The position numbers were made by a program, and so were the translations under genes. The notes beneath the pieces are model-generated. The model saw nothing but the letters and a program-made list of their open reading frames with translations, made no database searches and was not told the DNA's origin. A DNA stretch of 64,000 nucleotides from positions 62,001 through 126,000 of the forward strand of contig JAMYHL010000082.1 of assembly GCA_025531455.1 (NCBI GenBank), read 5' to 3'. Every line of letters starts with the position of its first letter. The stretch's first letter is position 1. Below are positions 11,244-20,974 of this stretch, piece after piece. Origin of the DNA: Apiotrichum sp. Y4204. Taxonomy: Eukaryota > Basidiomycota > Tremellomycetes > Trichosporonales > Trichosporonaceae.

Positions 11244-13489
11244 AATGGTGGGTGAGTTTGGGGAGTGGGGGATTCCGGACGAGGGCTCGGGGAGTGAAGT
11301 AGACAAGTGTGACGGCCTGCTACTGAGCAGCCTTTAAGGCGGCCTGAGGGAGCCTTGTTGTCTGTTTCTTCTTTTTTTTCTTTCTTTGAGAATGACCTCC
11401 GCCTCACAGTCTGTTTGTCATCTGCTCTGGTGATCTGCTCTCTCCCGATCCCATCGGAGGGACTCTTCTCGCCATTGAATTGCAGCCCCTCCCCGGTCGG
11501 TGTGTTCTAGCCGCCCTATGCTTGGCCCCATGTGAATGTGACACCACTCCTTGAGTGTCCATATGTGAGGCGTTTTGTACAATACTGATTCAAGAACCTG
11601 TTCAGGTCCGCGTACAGTACGAGCCGGCTCCAGCGAGAAAAGTCTTTACGCGGCGTCTGTCACCTGCGGAGCGCCTCTCTGGGAGGGCACCGCAGGATCG
11701 GCGATGGCGCACAGGATAGGGGCCACATGGCTACATCCGCCGCGGCGCCACGAACATGCAGCATGTACTGTACTGTGGAGCAACTGTTTCGTACCTCGCT
11801 ATGGCGTTTGTGGCACTTTTGCACCTCCACCTCCTGAACTTCAGTCTCGGATCCACATTATCCTGTCCCCTGAGCGACGATCCGACGAGTCACCGAGACT
11901 CAGAATTCCTGCAGCAGCTCTCCAATCAACTACTCGGTACTCAGATGACAGTGCTGAGTGGCTATCATTCACAAAGAGAATTTGGCCCATGATAACGCGC
12001 TCTGACTGACTGAACAGATTTTCGATAACATGCAGCCTATCGCATGGGACAAGCGGGGGCCAAGCAAGTGTCCAGACTGCAAGCGAACTTCACTCCAGGA
12101 AAATACCAGGATAATAGAGGATCGTCGTCAGGGCTGGAGACAGACGGCGCACACGTCGGACAGCATTCAAGGAGATCCCTGGCGTGGCACGTTGTGATGT
12201 TGTGGCGGTGTTTGCCGGACTTGTGTTCATGGGTATTGGACAATAGACACGTGCAGCGATTGATAACCGGCGGCCAGGTGGGCAAACACGCGTCCGGCGA
12301 CCTCTCTCTCTCTCCGGAGTCTTGTCTTGTCTATTTTTTTTTGGTCAGGCATGGCCGCCCCTTGCTAATAGTCCTGCAGGACATCAATTGCAGGTATCAG
12401 GGACACGAGATGTGCGCCAGCCGTCGATCATCCAACCGAGGCCGAAGATCTCGGTCCGGCGGATGTCTGACTACGGCGTATTCACTATTCACGGCGCTTT
12501 CATTGCAGCCCTGCAAGACACGTCAGTGGGAGTGCCGTGGCGTTGTGGCGCTGTGGCGCTGTGCCCTGTCGATCCAGGATGCTGGCCCTGTCGATCCAGG
12601 ATGCAAACCCAATAAGCAATTCAGCCGATTCCCAAAGTGTGGGTCGGTTTGCTCGCATTCGCCGGCCCTTTGCTTGCTGTATCGTTGTTTGGTTGGACGC
12701 GGCTCTTCCCCATTAAGAAGGTTTGTGGCCGGGCCGACTGGTCCAGGACCTTTCAAGCATGTTGAATAGATCCAGATCGGACCGGAGACCGGCGACCGAG
12801 GTGCCGCGAAAAGGCATAGCCGGAGACCAAGGGGCTGCCAAGGAAACAAGATGGAGACGATGGAGGAGAACAACCTGTCGCGCATGTCGCGGACCGTTGC
12901 AGCCGACCACGCGGCTTGGCGCAGTTGAGGAGCACAAGCTGAAAAGCGTGCGCCGTTGTTCAACCCCGCACGAGGACGATGACACTCTCGAGTTTGCGCC
13001 CGCGCATATCGGCCTTGCGCGCTCGATACCCGTCTTACTGGAATGGGAGGAAATCTAGCTGATTCGAGGCCTCTCAGGTATGTTGAACAAATTATAGGCT
13101 GAAGTCGGAGGTGAGGGGCGAGAACAACCGACTCAAGAGCAGTGCGAACGTCTAGCAGATCGAGAGCAACATGGAACATGTTGGGATACTTCGAAGACCG
13201 GAGGCCGGAGACCGAGGTGCCGCCCAAAAGCTTACCCAGTCAAGGGCAGCGCGAGCTCTAGCTGATGAAAAGCAACGTCAAACCCGATGAATAGCGTTAT
13301 GTTGAGGCTGTCGGAGATCGGAGATCGCAGAGAGCGGTGTCCAGCGACGTTTGAGCAGATGAAGCTGCACGAGGGCATACGATAAAGGCTGTCACGCCCT
13401 TCTCGAGCGAGCTTTTGCTCTGAACAGCCACCGAGGAATGCCCAAACACTTTCGCACGCGGAGAACACGCCCAAAGCACTTTCATCTCC
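11244..13489. other. Gene-poor intergenic stretch
   Basis: About 2.2 kb in which I recognise no gene. Near 12563-12603 the segment CCCTGTCGATCCAGGATG occurs twice in tandem. A related GACCGGAGACC...GACCGAGGTGCCG motif occurs at about 12778-12813 and again, diverged, at 13197-13231. The 5' side contains the CPL1-like promoter. Confidence 0.55.
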
Positions 13490-13593
13490 TCTTCGCTAGT
13501 ATATCGGTTAGTATAATCGCCTCTCAGTCGAGAGAGCCTTCCAACAGGAAGAGCGCACCGCGATAGAGCAGGGTTCGACTCCCTGGCGGAGAA
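13490..13593 (+). tRNA. tRNA-Glu (CTC) with 32-nt intron
   Basis: All arms fold. The acceptor TCTTCGC (13490-13496) pairs with GCGGAGA (13586-13592) with one G-T wobble; the discriminator is A13593. The D stem GTA/TAT surrounds a GGTT loop. The anticodon stem ATCGC (13516-13520) pairs with GCGAT (13560-13564). The T arm is CAGGG-TTCGACT-CCCTG. The loop CTCTCA places anticodon CTC at 13523-13525 with A at position 37, after which a 32-nt intron (13527-13558) occupies the standard 37/38 site. A T4 run at 13625-13628 is a plausible Pol III terminator. Confidence 0.9.
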
Positions 13594-14092
13594 TGAGAGC
13601 ACGAGCGCGAGCTCGAGCATCCCCTTTTGCCAGTTGGGTGGACTGGAGAGGACCGCGGGCGCGCTGGCGGGTCGCGCGGCGGTAGCGCGGTAGCGATGTT
13701 GCCAAGCGCACCAGAACCTCGGCGCCGACCTCGCGCCGAAGAGACGGCGCCCTTCGACGGGGACTTCGAGAATCTGCTTGCGCATACGCCCCTGGCGCAC
13801 TCAGGCTGGCGATGATTGCGGGGCAACGCTCCTGAGGGTCGTGACCGTGAGGGAATGTCGGCCTGCCGGTGTCCGAAGCCCCGGTGCGCGGGCACTAAGC
13901 GCGATATAACAGGTGGCAGTCGAGCCGAGCGAGCGTCCTCTCGTATGCTCTTCAGCTCGTAACGACGATGAAATGAAGGGTACACCTGTCCTTCTTGTCT
14001 TGGCGTCCTACAGGTCGTCGGTCGTAGAGTCACCCTGTCACGTCCCTGGGCCTCTTGTCATTCCTGATATTGTATCCTCTCTAGCCCTTTGT

Positions 14093-14171
14093 ATCCCCCA
14101 AGACCCATGTTTACTATGCTCGCTTGTCACTGAGATCGCTGGAGATCGGAGTTCGATTCTACGTCAGGAAG
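14093..14171 (+). pseudogene. tRNA-Asp (GTC) relic
   Basis: The 3' two thirds (about 14115-14171) are nearly identical to the intact tRNA-Asp at 36986-37064, including the GTC anticodon, the 7-nt intron and the B-box GTTCGATTC. The 5' half (acceptor strand and D arm) does not match, so the acceptor stem cannot form. One mismatch has also arisen in each of the anticodon and T stems. A T5 run follows at 14199-14203. It is best read as a decayed or 5'-truncated copy. Confidence 0.8.
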
Positions 14172-14481
14172 ATGCGTGGCGCGAGAGCGACCACCGCCTT
14201 TTTCGGGACCTCCGCTGAGGCGGATCGGAGGAGTCGGTGCCCGGGGCGGAGGTTGGGTGGCGGGGATGGGGCGCCGAAGGGGCCGGACGACTTCGAGTGG
14301 CCCATGTCGGGAGTTACGGCGTGCTGTGAGGTACGATGGTTGCGTCAGGTGTGGTCAGTGAGTACATACACACCAGTCCTCCTCGAATCCAACCAAGCGC
14401 ATGTCATCAAAACATCAGTGCCCAACGCAGCGTCGAAAGCGAGTCTCCAACGTATACATCAGAACTAGGCTGCTTCATGTC
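14172..14481. other. Short intergenic region
   Basis: 310 bp between the tRNA relic and the stop codon of the Ser-rich gene. Nothing recognised apart from the T5 run after the relic. Confidence 0.5.
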
Positions 14482-15154
14482 TCAGTAGTTCTCGTCCTCA
14501 AGGCCATAGTACGCCGCGGGGTCAAAGTACGGCACGCGGAACGTGCGCGTGTACGGGTCGTAGTGGCCGCGGGGGTAGTCCGCGTGCAGGGTGGCATGCG
14601 ACGCGTGCGAAGCGACAGCGGTGTGCGAAGAGGCCGAGTGCGAGTACGAAGCCGGGGTAAAGGCGCGCGCGGTGGACGAAGGCGAGGCGCAGCGCACCCC
14701 GGACCATACCTGGGGTTCGGGGCGATACGCGGCATATACCTCCATGTCGGCGCGCTCCTCGGCGGCGCGGAGCATGTGCAGCAGCTCGCTGCCGGGCCAG
14801 TATCCGCTCGCGGTGGAGGCGGAGGAGAGCGCGCTGATCGTGCTCGTGATGCTGTTTGTGGGCCGGTGATTGGTGTTATTCTGGGAGCCAGGGAGGGATA
14901 CGTGTAAGCCGGGGCGAGTGCGCGATGCGGAGCGCGACGCGGAACGCGAGAGCGAGAGCGAGGAAGAGCGCGAGATGGACGAGCGCGAGTAGACCGAGCT
15001 CGAAGAGAATGCGTAGGGAGTCTCCAACTTGGCGGCTTCGTGGGCGAGGTACGACCCGATGCGCGTGTCGCTGTAAAAGGCGGCGAGGGGCGAGTAGCCC
15101 ACTGCTGTTAGCTTGGACGGCGGGGGACGTACGGGGCCCGCGGTGGGGTTCCAT
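14482..15154 (-). CDS. Hypothetical Ser-rich protein
   Basis: I do not recognise this protein. Exon 1 (15154-15133, MEPHRGP) and exon 2 (15101-14482) flank a 31-nt intron with GTACGT donor, GCTAAC branch site and CAG acceptor; the product is 213 residues. Residues 35-70 are a Ser/Arg-rich run (repeated SRS, SLS, SAS). The C-terminal third contains ELLHMLRAAEERADMEVYAAY, which could be a helix, then a Tyr/His-rich tail ending in LEDENY. There is no signal peptide or membrane segment. Without the intron the ORF would begin at a GTG codon, which is why the upstream mini-exon was added. Probably a regulatory or disordered protein; function unknown. Confidence 0.65.
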
Positions 15155-15468
15155 TGTGAGTGTCAGTGAGAGGTCAAGGTGAGAGTGGGGTGTCAACGTG
15201 CTTATATCTTCGTCCTGTGGAGCGGCCGCACTTCATTCCTGCGTACTCGCGGTAGAGTGAGGTTGTGGGTGATGAATGGGGATCGTGGAAAAGTAAGAAT
15301 CAGTGATTTCCGGGCGACGGAGGGGGGCGCCATCATCCCCCAGCTTCCATTCCACATCAACCAAACAAGGGAGGCATCAAAGATCACCCGCAGTCAGTTC
15401 CCAGTCCTCAATCCCCACTCCAGGCGCAGTCGCTCACACCCGGCTCCACTCACTCCACAATGCATACA

Positions 15469-17268
15469 CTACTGACCCGCGCAGCGTGCCTCGACCCACG
15501 CGCGCTCGCGGCCGACAGTCGTAAGGTTCTCGCACTTGCCGCCCTCGCGGATAACCACCACGTCCTCGATACGCACGCCACCGACGGGGAGATACTTCTT
15601 GAGCACCTCGGTGTCGACGAGCGGCGACTCCCACACGCCGTGCGTGTCAAGCAGCTGCGGCGCAAAGTAGCACCCGGGCTCGATCGTGAGTGCCATGTTG
15701 GCTTGCAGCGGCTGCCGGATGCGGAGGTAGGTGTATAGCTTCTCGGGGGTCGCTGCCGTGCTCGCCGGCAGGTCAGTGTGCACGGTGCGGAGGTACTGCA
15801 GCGAGTCGTGCACGTCCAGGCCGATCGAGTGGCCGAGGCCGTGCGGGAAGAAAGCGGCCGACAGCCCGCTCTGCAGCACATCCTCTGCGGAGCCGGTGAA
15901 GATGCCCATCTTGATAAAGCCCGCAATGAGCACCTTGTGTGCATGCAGGTGCAGCGAGTCGTAGTGTGCGCCGACGACCGCCATGTCTTCCGTTTCCTGC
16001 CGTCAGTTGGGAATCTAGTCGCCAGCACCCACCTTCTGCATCTGCAGGACCAGCTCGTAGATCTCGCCAGCACGCTCCGTAAACTTGCCGCCGTTGCCGA
16101 CCGGAATCGTGCGCGTCACGTCGGAAGCGTAGCCCTGCCACTCACAGCCAGCGTCGATCAGGAGGACCTGGGGCGCGAACGCACCCGCATGAGGCTCGGC
16201 CGCGGGCGTCGCGTGGTCGTGGTCCGGGATGTCGCCACAGCATCCGCGTGCGAGACGGCGTGGCGTAAACGACGTGTCACCGGGAGCGCGGGGCTGTGCG
16301 GTGGACGGGAAGAGACGGTCGTTGCACACGTAGTGCAGCGTGCTTGCACGCGAGCCACTCGCGCAAATGGGGAGGTACGCCTGCTCGGCGCCCATGCGGC
16401 GGCACGACGCAACAAAGAGCGCCTCGGCGTCGCCCTCGCTCTCGACCTCCCACTGGAGCAGGCCCTCGTGTCCCGTGCGCGCCTTTGCGTTTCCCGCAGC
16501 GCTTCCCGCACGCTTCTCCGCGAACCGCCCGAGCTCGCGCATGAGCACCTCGTGCGCGCCGGAAGTAATGGCGTTGGCGCGGCGCATGCGCTCAATCTCT
16601 CCCTCCGTCTTGGTCAGACGCGCGCGGTGGAACGCCACGCGCAGCAGCTCGGTCTCGTGCGGGCCCTTGCCCGCCGCAATCGTCACTTCCTCGGGGAGCG
16701 GGGGGAACTCAGTGGTGATAGGGAAGGTGTGCAGTGTCGTTCCGGACGGCAGGGCGGCGAGCGCGGCGGGAAGGTCAGTGGCCGACTTGATCTCGGGATC
16801 GAAGCGCGCGGCGGCCTCCTCGAGCGTTGGCGGTGCGACGGACCACATGGTCTCGAGCGGGTCCGCAGGCGGGATGAACAGAGTGTGCGCAATGTCCGAG
16901 CCGTTGAAGGCCACGAGGACGGACGCGGACGCGACATCGTGCGCGCCGGTAATGTAGTTGAAGTTGGCCTCCTGGTCTGCATGTAAGCTTGAGCTCGTAG
17001 CGATTCTTGTCCTGTAGCTCTACGCACGGAAGGGGAGCTCGCGGTCCGTGTCGTCACGGCACAGCGACGGGCTGCCCTGGAGGAAGATTGCGTGCGACTG
17101 GGGTTAGTATGGACTGACGGGTGGTTCGGTGCTGGGTGGCGACATGCCGCGGCGACTCACTCCGCTGCGTGCCGACTCGGGAAGCAGGGCGACGAGCTCG
17201 GCGACGACCTTGGCCGCGTGCTCGCGCGCCGGGAGCTTGGTGCTTGCAGTGCCGTTTGTGGTGGTCAT
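15469..17268 (-). CDS. Xaa-Pro aminopeptidase/prolidase (M24B)
   Basis: Metal-dependent peptidase that cleaves X-Pro bonds. Four exons (17268-17161, 17097-17028, 16976-16033, 15996-15469) with introns of 63, 51 and 36 nt give 549 residues. The N-terminal AMP_N domain shows FLQGSPSLCRDDTD and the spliced LPFHQEANFNYITG. The catalytic pita-bread domain carries all five metal ligands: D334 and D345 (LLIDAGCEWQGYASD), H430 (HGLGHSIGLDVHD), E480 (TIEPGCYF) and E518 (GVRIEDVVV). Compared with relatives there are roughly 35 extra residues just before LLIDAG (about 278-330, Pro/Ala-rich, with CC). There is no obvious targeting signal. Releasing proline from peptides would fit the proline-use genes elsewhere in this window, but the distance (30 kb) makes a link speculative. 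Confidence 0.92.
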
Positions 17269-17735
17269 GCTGGTTGGTGTGAATGAGAAAAGTGGAGTGC
17301 AGAGGAAGTGCAACGTTCATATTCTGCGGCGGATTAATATTCATATTAATTATCGGCGTACTGCGATGCCGCCGGGCGATGGGACCATGTGGTGCATCGC
17401 GGCAACTAAGCGCCGAACACGCCGAAGCCGTCGCACCGAGGCATCACCGAAGCAAAAGAGTCGGAGCAACGAGTAACAACAGCGCATATACCTCAGCCAC
17501 ATACCTGGGCCATGTTGGTCATATGCATGTCTGAGGGCGACGGATACGTAGTCGACGCGGATGCGCTACGCGTCGTGCGTCGGAACCGTGAAGCGCGGCA
17601 TGCGCAGCACACAGCGAGCACAGCTTATTGACTCGATACCCGGCTTCCCTCCTTCCTTCGGACCTCTCGGCTATCTAAGTATATGCATGCGTACATCGAG
17701 TACAGTCTATAACAACAATGACATCCTCCTCCACT
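17269..17735. other. Intergenic: aminopeptidase promoter
   Basis: 467 bp upstream of the aminopeptidase start and downstream of the MCUR1-like stop. An AT-rich patch (TATTAATATTCATATTAATTAT-like, 17331-17352) is unusual for this GC-rich area. No gene is seen. Confidence 0.5.
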
Positions 17736-18996
17736 CTAGATGCGCTCCGGGAACTCGGCCATGGACGGCATCGAGTTGCGGCGCGGCTTGCGCTCCCGCT
17801 CCGGTGGGGGCGGGACGGCGGAGAGGATCTTGTCGATACGCGTCTCGTAGTCGAACGGATCCTCGTCGGGGCCGATACCAATGTCGCGCGTCGCGGGCTC
17901 CTCGACCTTGGGAGGCGGCGGGGGAATTGCCGTCTGCGTGTCGTCGACCCCAAGTGTGAGCGTCGAAATGCCGACGCCACAGATGACGAGCACAACAATG
18001 ATGGCTACCGTCAGATGATGCAGAATGGTTCTTCACTCACTGATTGCGCGCCGCGTGGAGTCCCACTTGGCGCTCTCAATCTCGGTACGCAGATCGCCGA
18101 TAGATATCGTCGCGCGGCCATTAATTTCCTGCCTGTCAGCGCCTACTGCACCAATTGACTCTTGACTCACCTCGATCTGGATATCCAACATCTTCATGGT
18201 CGTGCGGTTCTCGTCCTTGCTCTCGCTCATGTCCATCTCCACATCGTGCTTGAGCACCTGCATGTCGCCTGCTATCTTGTGCTCTAGCCGCTCGAGCTCG
18301 CGGCGCACCGCACTGAGCGAACTGCGCGCCGCCAGCCCCGTGTTCCGGTTACGCACATTGGCCTCTGTGCGGAGCTTGGACAGCGCGGCCTTGAACACAT
18401 ATGCTTCCTGCCGTCAGCCACGCGCAAGTGTAAACACCCACATTATCTGCTTCCTCGCGTACGAGCATCTTTCCCATCGCCTGATCCTTGCGCGAAACCA
18501 TCAGGCCGCGCACACCCTCCATGAGCGCTTTCGACGTGTTGGAATCAAGCGACGCCTTCTCGAGCGCGGACACAAATTTATGCGAATCAAACGGATGCTG
18601 TCGGCAGTTCACCGCCGTGTTCCACGGTGCGCGCAGGGTCACTCTCGCGACGGCCATCTCGGACGGGTCGGGTTCCGGGTCTGCCGAGACATTCGCGAAC
18701 GGGTCCGGGATGGACTCGAGTGGCTCAGCTCCTGTGGGCGACGCAGACACGCGCGACGACGGCTCGCCCTGGCGCACGTCGAATCGAACGGGCTCCTCCT
18801 CCGTCCCCGAGTAGCTTGATGGGCGGAACACCGGCGGCGGCGGGAGGCCGATCACGTTCGAGTCAGCAGGCAGCGGGCGCGACTCGCTTCCCGCATGGTT
18901 GATGTACATGTGTCGTAGGTGTCGTGTGCGGGCGCGCGCGCACCCCGCGGCGCGAGACGCGCGCCGCAGGGCGGTGAGTCGTGTTGGCTCGAGCAT
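17736..18996 (-). CDS. MCUR1/DUF1640 mitochondrial coiled-coil protein
   Basis: Likely inner mitochondrial membrane protein of the DUF1640 family (yeast Fmp32, human MCUR1/CCDC90). Four exons (18996-18442, 18407-18171, 18128-18041, 18004-17736) with introns of 34, 42 and 36 nt give 382 residues. The N-terminus is rich in Arg and lacks acidic residues after position 3 (TRLTALRRASRAAGCARAR), like a presequence. The domain opens with HPFDSHKFVSALEK (about 135-147). A long helical, charged stretch (about 190-290, RRELERLEHKI, EIESAKWDSTRRAI) leads into a membrane segment IIVVLVICGVGISTLTLG (about 295-312), then a Pro-rich tail. The family has been linked to calcium uniporter regulation and respiratory complex assembly. 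The tail after the membrane segment is longer than I expect. Confidence 0.82.
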
Positions 18997-19837
18997 GTGT
19001 GAGGGAGAGTCCGCAGAAGAGAGTAAGATGGATGATGATGTTGTTGTTGGTGATGCGATGACATGTCACCCAAGTTTCGGTCTGGAATAGTCTGTCGGGA
19101 TCGGCGTGACGACGACGTGATCGACAATCAACAACACGCGCTTATCACGCGGATCCATCGTGGATCTGCCCCCGCTTATCGCTTTATCACGTTTTATCAG
19201 CGCCGATCGCACCCACTCACAAGACCGTTCATTTTACCAGCCTGCACTTTTTATTCTCGGTCCATCGTTTGCTTCCACACCCCTCCTCGCCGGCCTCGCG
19301 ATCACCGCAGCTCATGCAACCGATTCGTATCCCGCAGATTCCAGGCCAGGTCCCAGTGGACCTCACCGCCTTGAGGCCTGGAATCTGGAACAAAACCCAC
19401 TGGAACGGGATTCTAATTGATCTAAGCGAGATAATGCTAACGAAGAGAGTGGGTCGTGGGCTTGGAGCGACCAATTGAATCGCGATGCGAGTTTTGTTTT
19501 TAATTTCACGATCGCCCAAGTCTTGGCTAAACTATATGTATCGTTGTTCGCCACCCAGCCAAAACAAAAAGCCCAGTCTCCTCGACTCCAGTCCTCCTTC
19601 GGCGATCCTACGAGCCGAGTCGTACATGCTGCCTGAAACAGGCGTCGAGCGCAGACCTCCCGCTGGGTAAAATTACCTCCAGCTGGGTAAAAGTGTGCTG
19701 CAGCGCTGTAGCTTGGGCCGTCTGGCGGTCTCGACAGCTGTGGTGGCCCCGCACCGAGCCAAAGACAAGGCCATGGGCGGTTATCATCTTCATGCACACC
19801 ATTGTTTGTCACAACTGCATCATAACTTGACCTAGAC
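18997..19837. promoter_or_regulatory. Divergent promoter region
   Basis: 841 bp between the starts of the MCUR1-like gene (leftward) and the F-box-like gene (rightward). The tandem pair CCCGCTGGGTAAAATTACC / CCAGCTGGGTAAAAGTG lies at about 19660-19693. No gene is recognised. Confidence 0.5.
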
Positions 19838-20974
19838 ATGAAGCGCAAGTCGAACAGCTCACCACCACGGCTCAACCCCAAGCGACAAGGCAAAGGGCTG
19901 GCGCCGCTGGCGCCCACCACGTCCCCCAGTCCCCCCCCGCAACGCGATCCGGTGGTGCTCGACCACACGGCGTTCCCGCACATCCTGCGCGACATTGTGC
20001 GTTTCGCGCCCCCAGCCTCCCGCCTCGCACTGCGCGCAACCTGCCGTGTTCTGAACGAATACCTCAGTCCGGGGCTGTTCGAGCACCTGGTGGTGCGCGG
20101 CGACGGGCGCCTCGAGACGGCCTGGGGGCTCAAGCTCCCGAAAGACTTGTCCACTGTCGAGCACCTCACGCGCTTCGGCACGGTTCTCGACCTGCACCAG
20201 CCGCCGAAGAGGCCCAGCGCAAGCGGCGGACGCAGCGGGAGCATCGACCTCCCGTACCCGCCTGCACGCGCCCTCCCCGCCCTTCCAACCCTTATAGCCC
20301 TCGGCCTCGCCAGCGAGCGCACGCCGCCAGACGCCGGCAGCATCAACCTCCGCGCCCTCCGCCTCATCCCGTACACGAGCGACCCCGTCCTCGCAGCGTA
20401 CATCCAAGCGCTTCCGTCCGTGCCCCTCGTCGTGGGTATTGTTGACCTGCGCCCGAAAACAGAACTCGACTGGGTCAAGCCGCCGCTGGTGATCATGCCT
20501 GATTTCCCCGAAGCCGAGCGTGTCGTCGTCAACTTTGTGTACGACCCAGCACACAGCATGACGCGGCACGGGCGCTTCCGGCTCTGGCTTGATCCGGGGA
20601 CGCACAACGTCGACTTTGTGTTCACCCCTTGCGCGGGGGCGGGGCGACCACCAGACCTCCGCCTGCCCCCTCCGAGTGCGGACGTGTGGCTCATCCTCGA
20701 CGAGCTCTGCAACCGCGTGGTAATGCACCAAGCGTACTCGCAGGCCATCTTCTCGTTCGTGGACTGTGAGGCGTGGGAGCCGTCGTTCCTCGCCGACAGC
20801 CCCGCGAAAGGGATGCGGATGAAGACGGCGCTCAGCGCTGCCCTCGTCATGGCCGGCATGCGCATCGGCGGTAGATATCAGGCCATGGCGGACGCGGGGC
20901 GCATTCGGTGGCCGACACGAGACGAGTATCGGGAGGAGATGGGAGAGGCGTTTGATCTTGCGACCAAACTCTGA
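19838..20974 (+). CDS. F-box-like hypothetical protein (paralogue A)
   Basis: Single-exon gene of 378 residues. The N-terminal 38 residues are basic and Pro-rich. Then comes an F-box-like helical stretch: LDHTAFPHILRDIVRFAP, LALRATCRVLNEYL and FEHLVVRG (about 40-88), where the leucine/proline/arginine pattern matches degenerate F-boxes that recruit a Skp1-Cullin ligase. The rest shows no repeats I can name. The protein at 37514-38644 has the same length, single exon and N-terminal layout (YPHLLDAIIAFA, LTLRGTC, ELFAHV), so the two are probably members of one expanded family. Function unknown; the F-box call is tentative. A long antisense reading frame covers the gene and is taken as a codon-bias shadow. 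Confidence 0.75.
   Translation: MKRKSNSSPPRLNPKRQGKGLAPLAPTTSPSPPPQRDPVVLDHTAFPHILRDIVRFAPPASRLALRATCRVLNEYLSPGLFEHLVVRGDGRLETAWGLKLPKDLSTVEHLTRFGTVLDLHQPPKRPSASGGRSGSIDLPYPPARALPALPTLIALGLASERTPPDAGSINLRALRLIPYTSDPVLAAYIQALPSVPLVVGIVDLRPKTELDWVKPPLVIMPDFPEAERVVVNFVYDPAHSMTRHGRFRLWLDPGTHNVDFVFTPCAGAGRPPDLRLPPPSADVWLILDELCNRVVMHQAYSQAIFSFVDCEAWEPSFLADSPAKGMRMKTALSAALVMAGMRIGGRYQAMADAGRIRWPTRDEYREEMGEAFDLATKL

Noticed and set aside
19363..20865. 500-codon minus-strand open frame
   Set aside because: Antisense to the F-box-like gene; Arg/Ser-rich, low-complexity translation without domain features.
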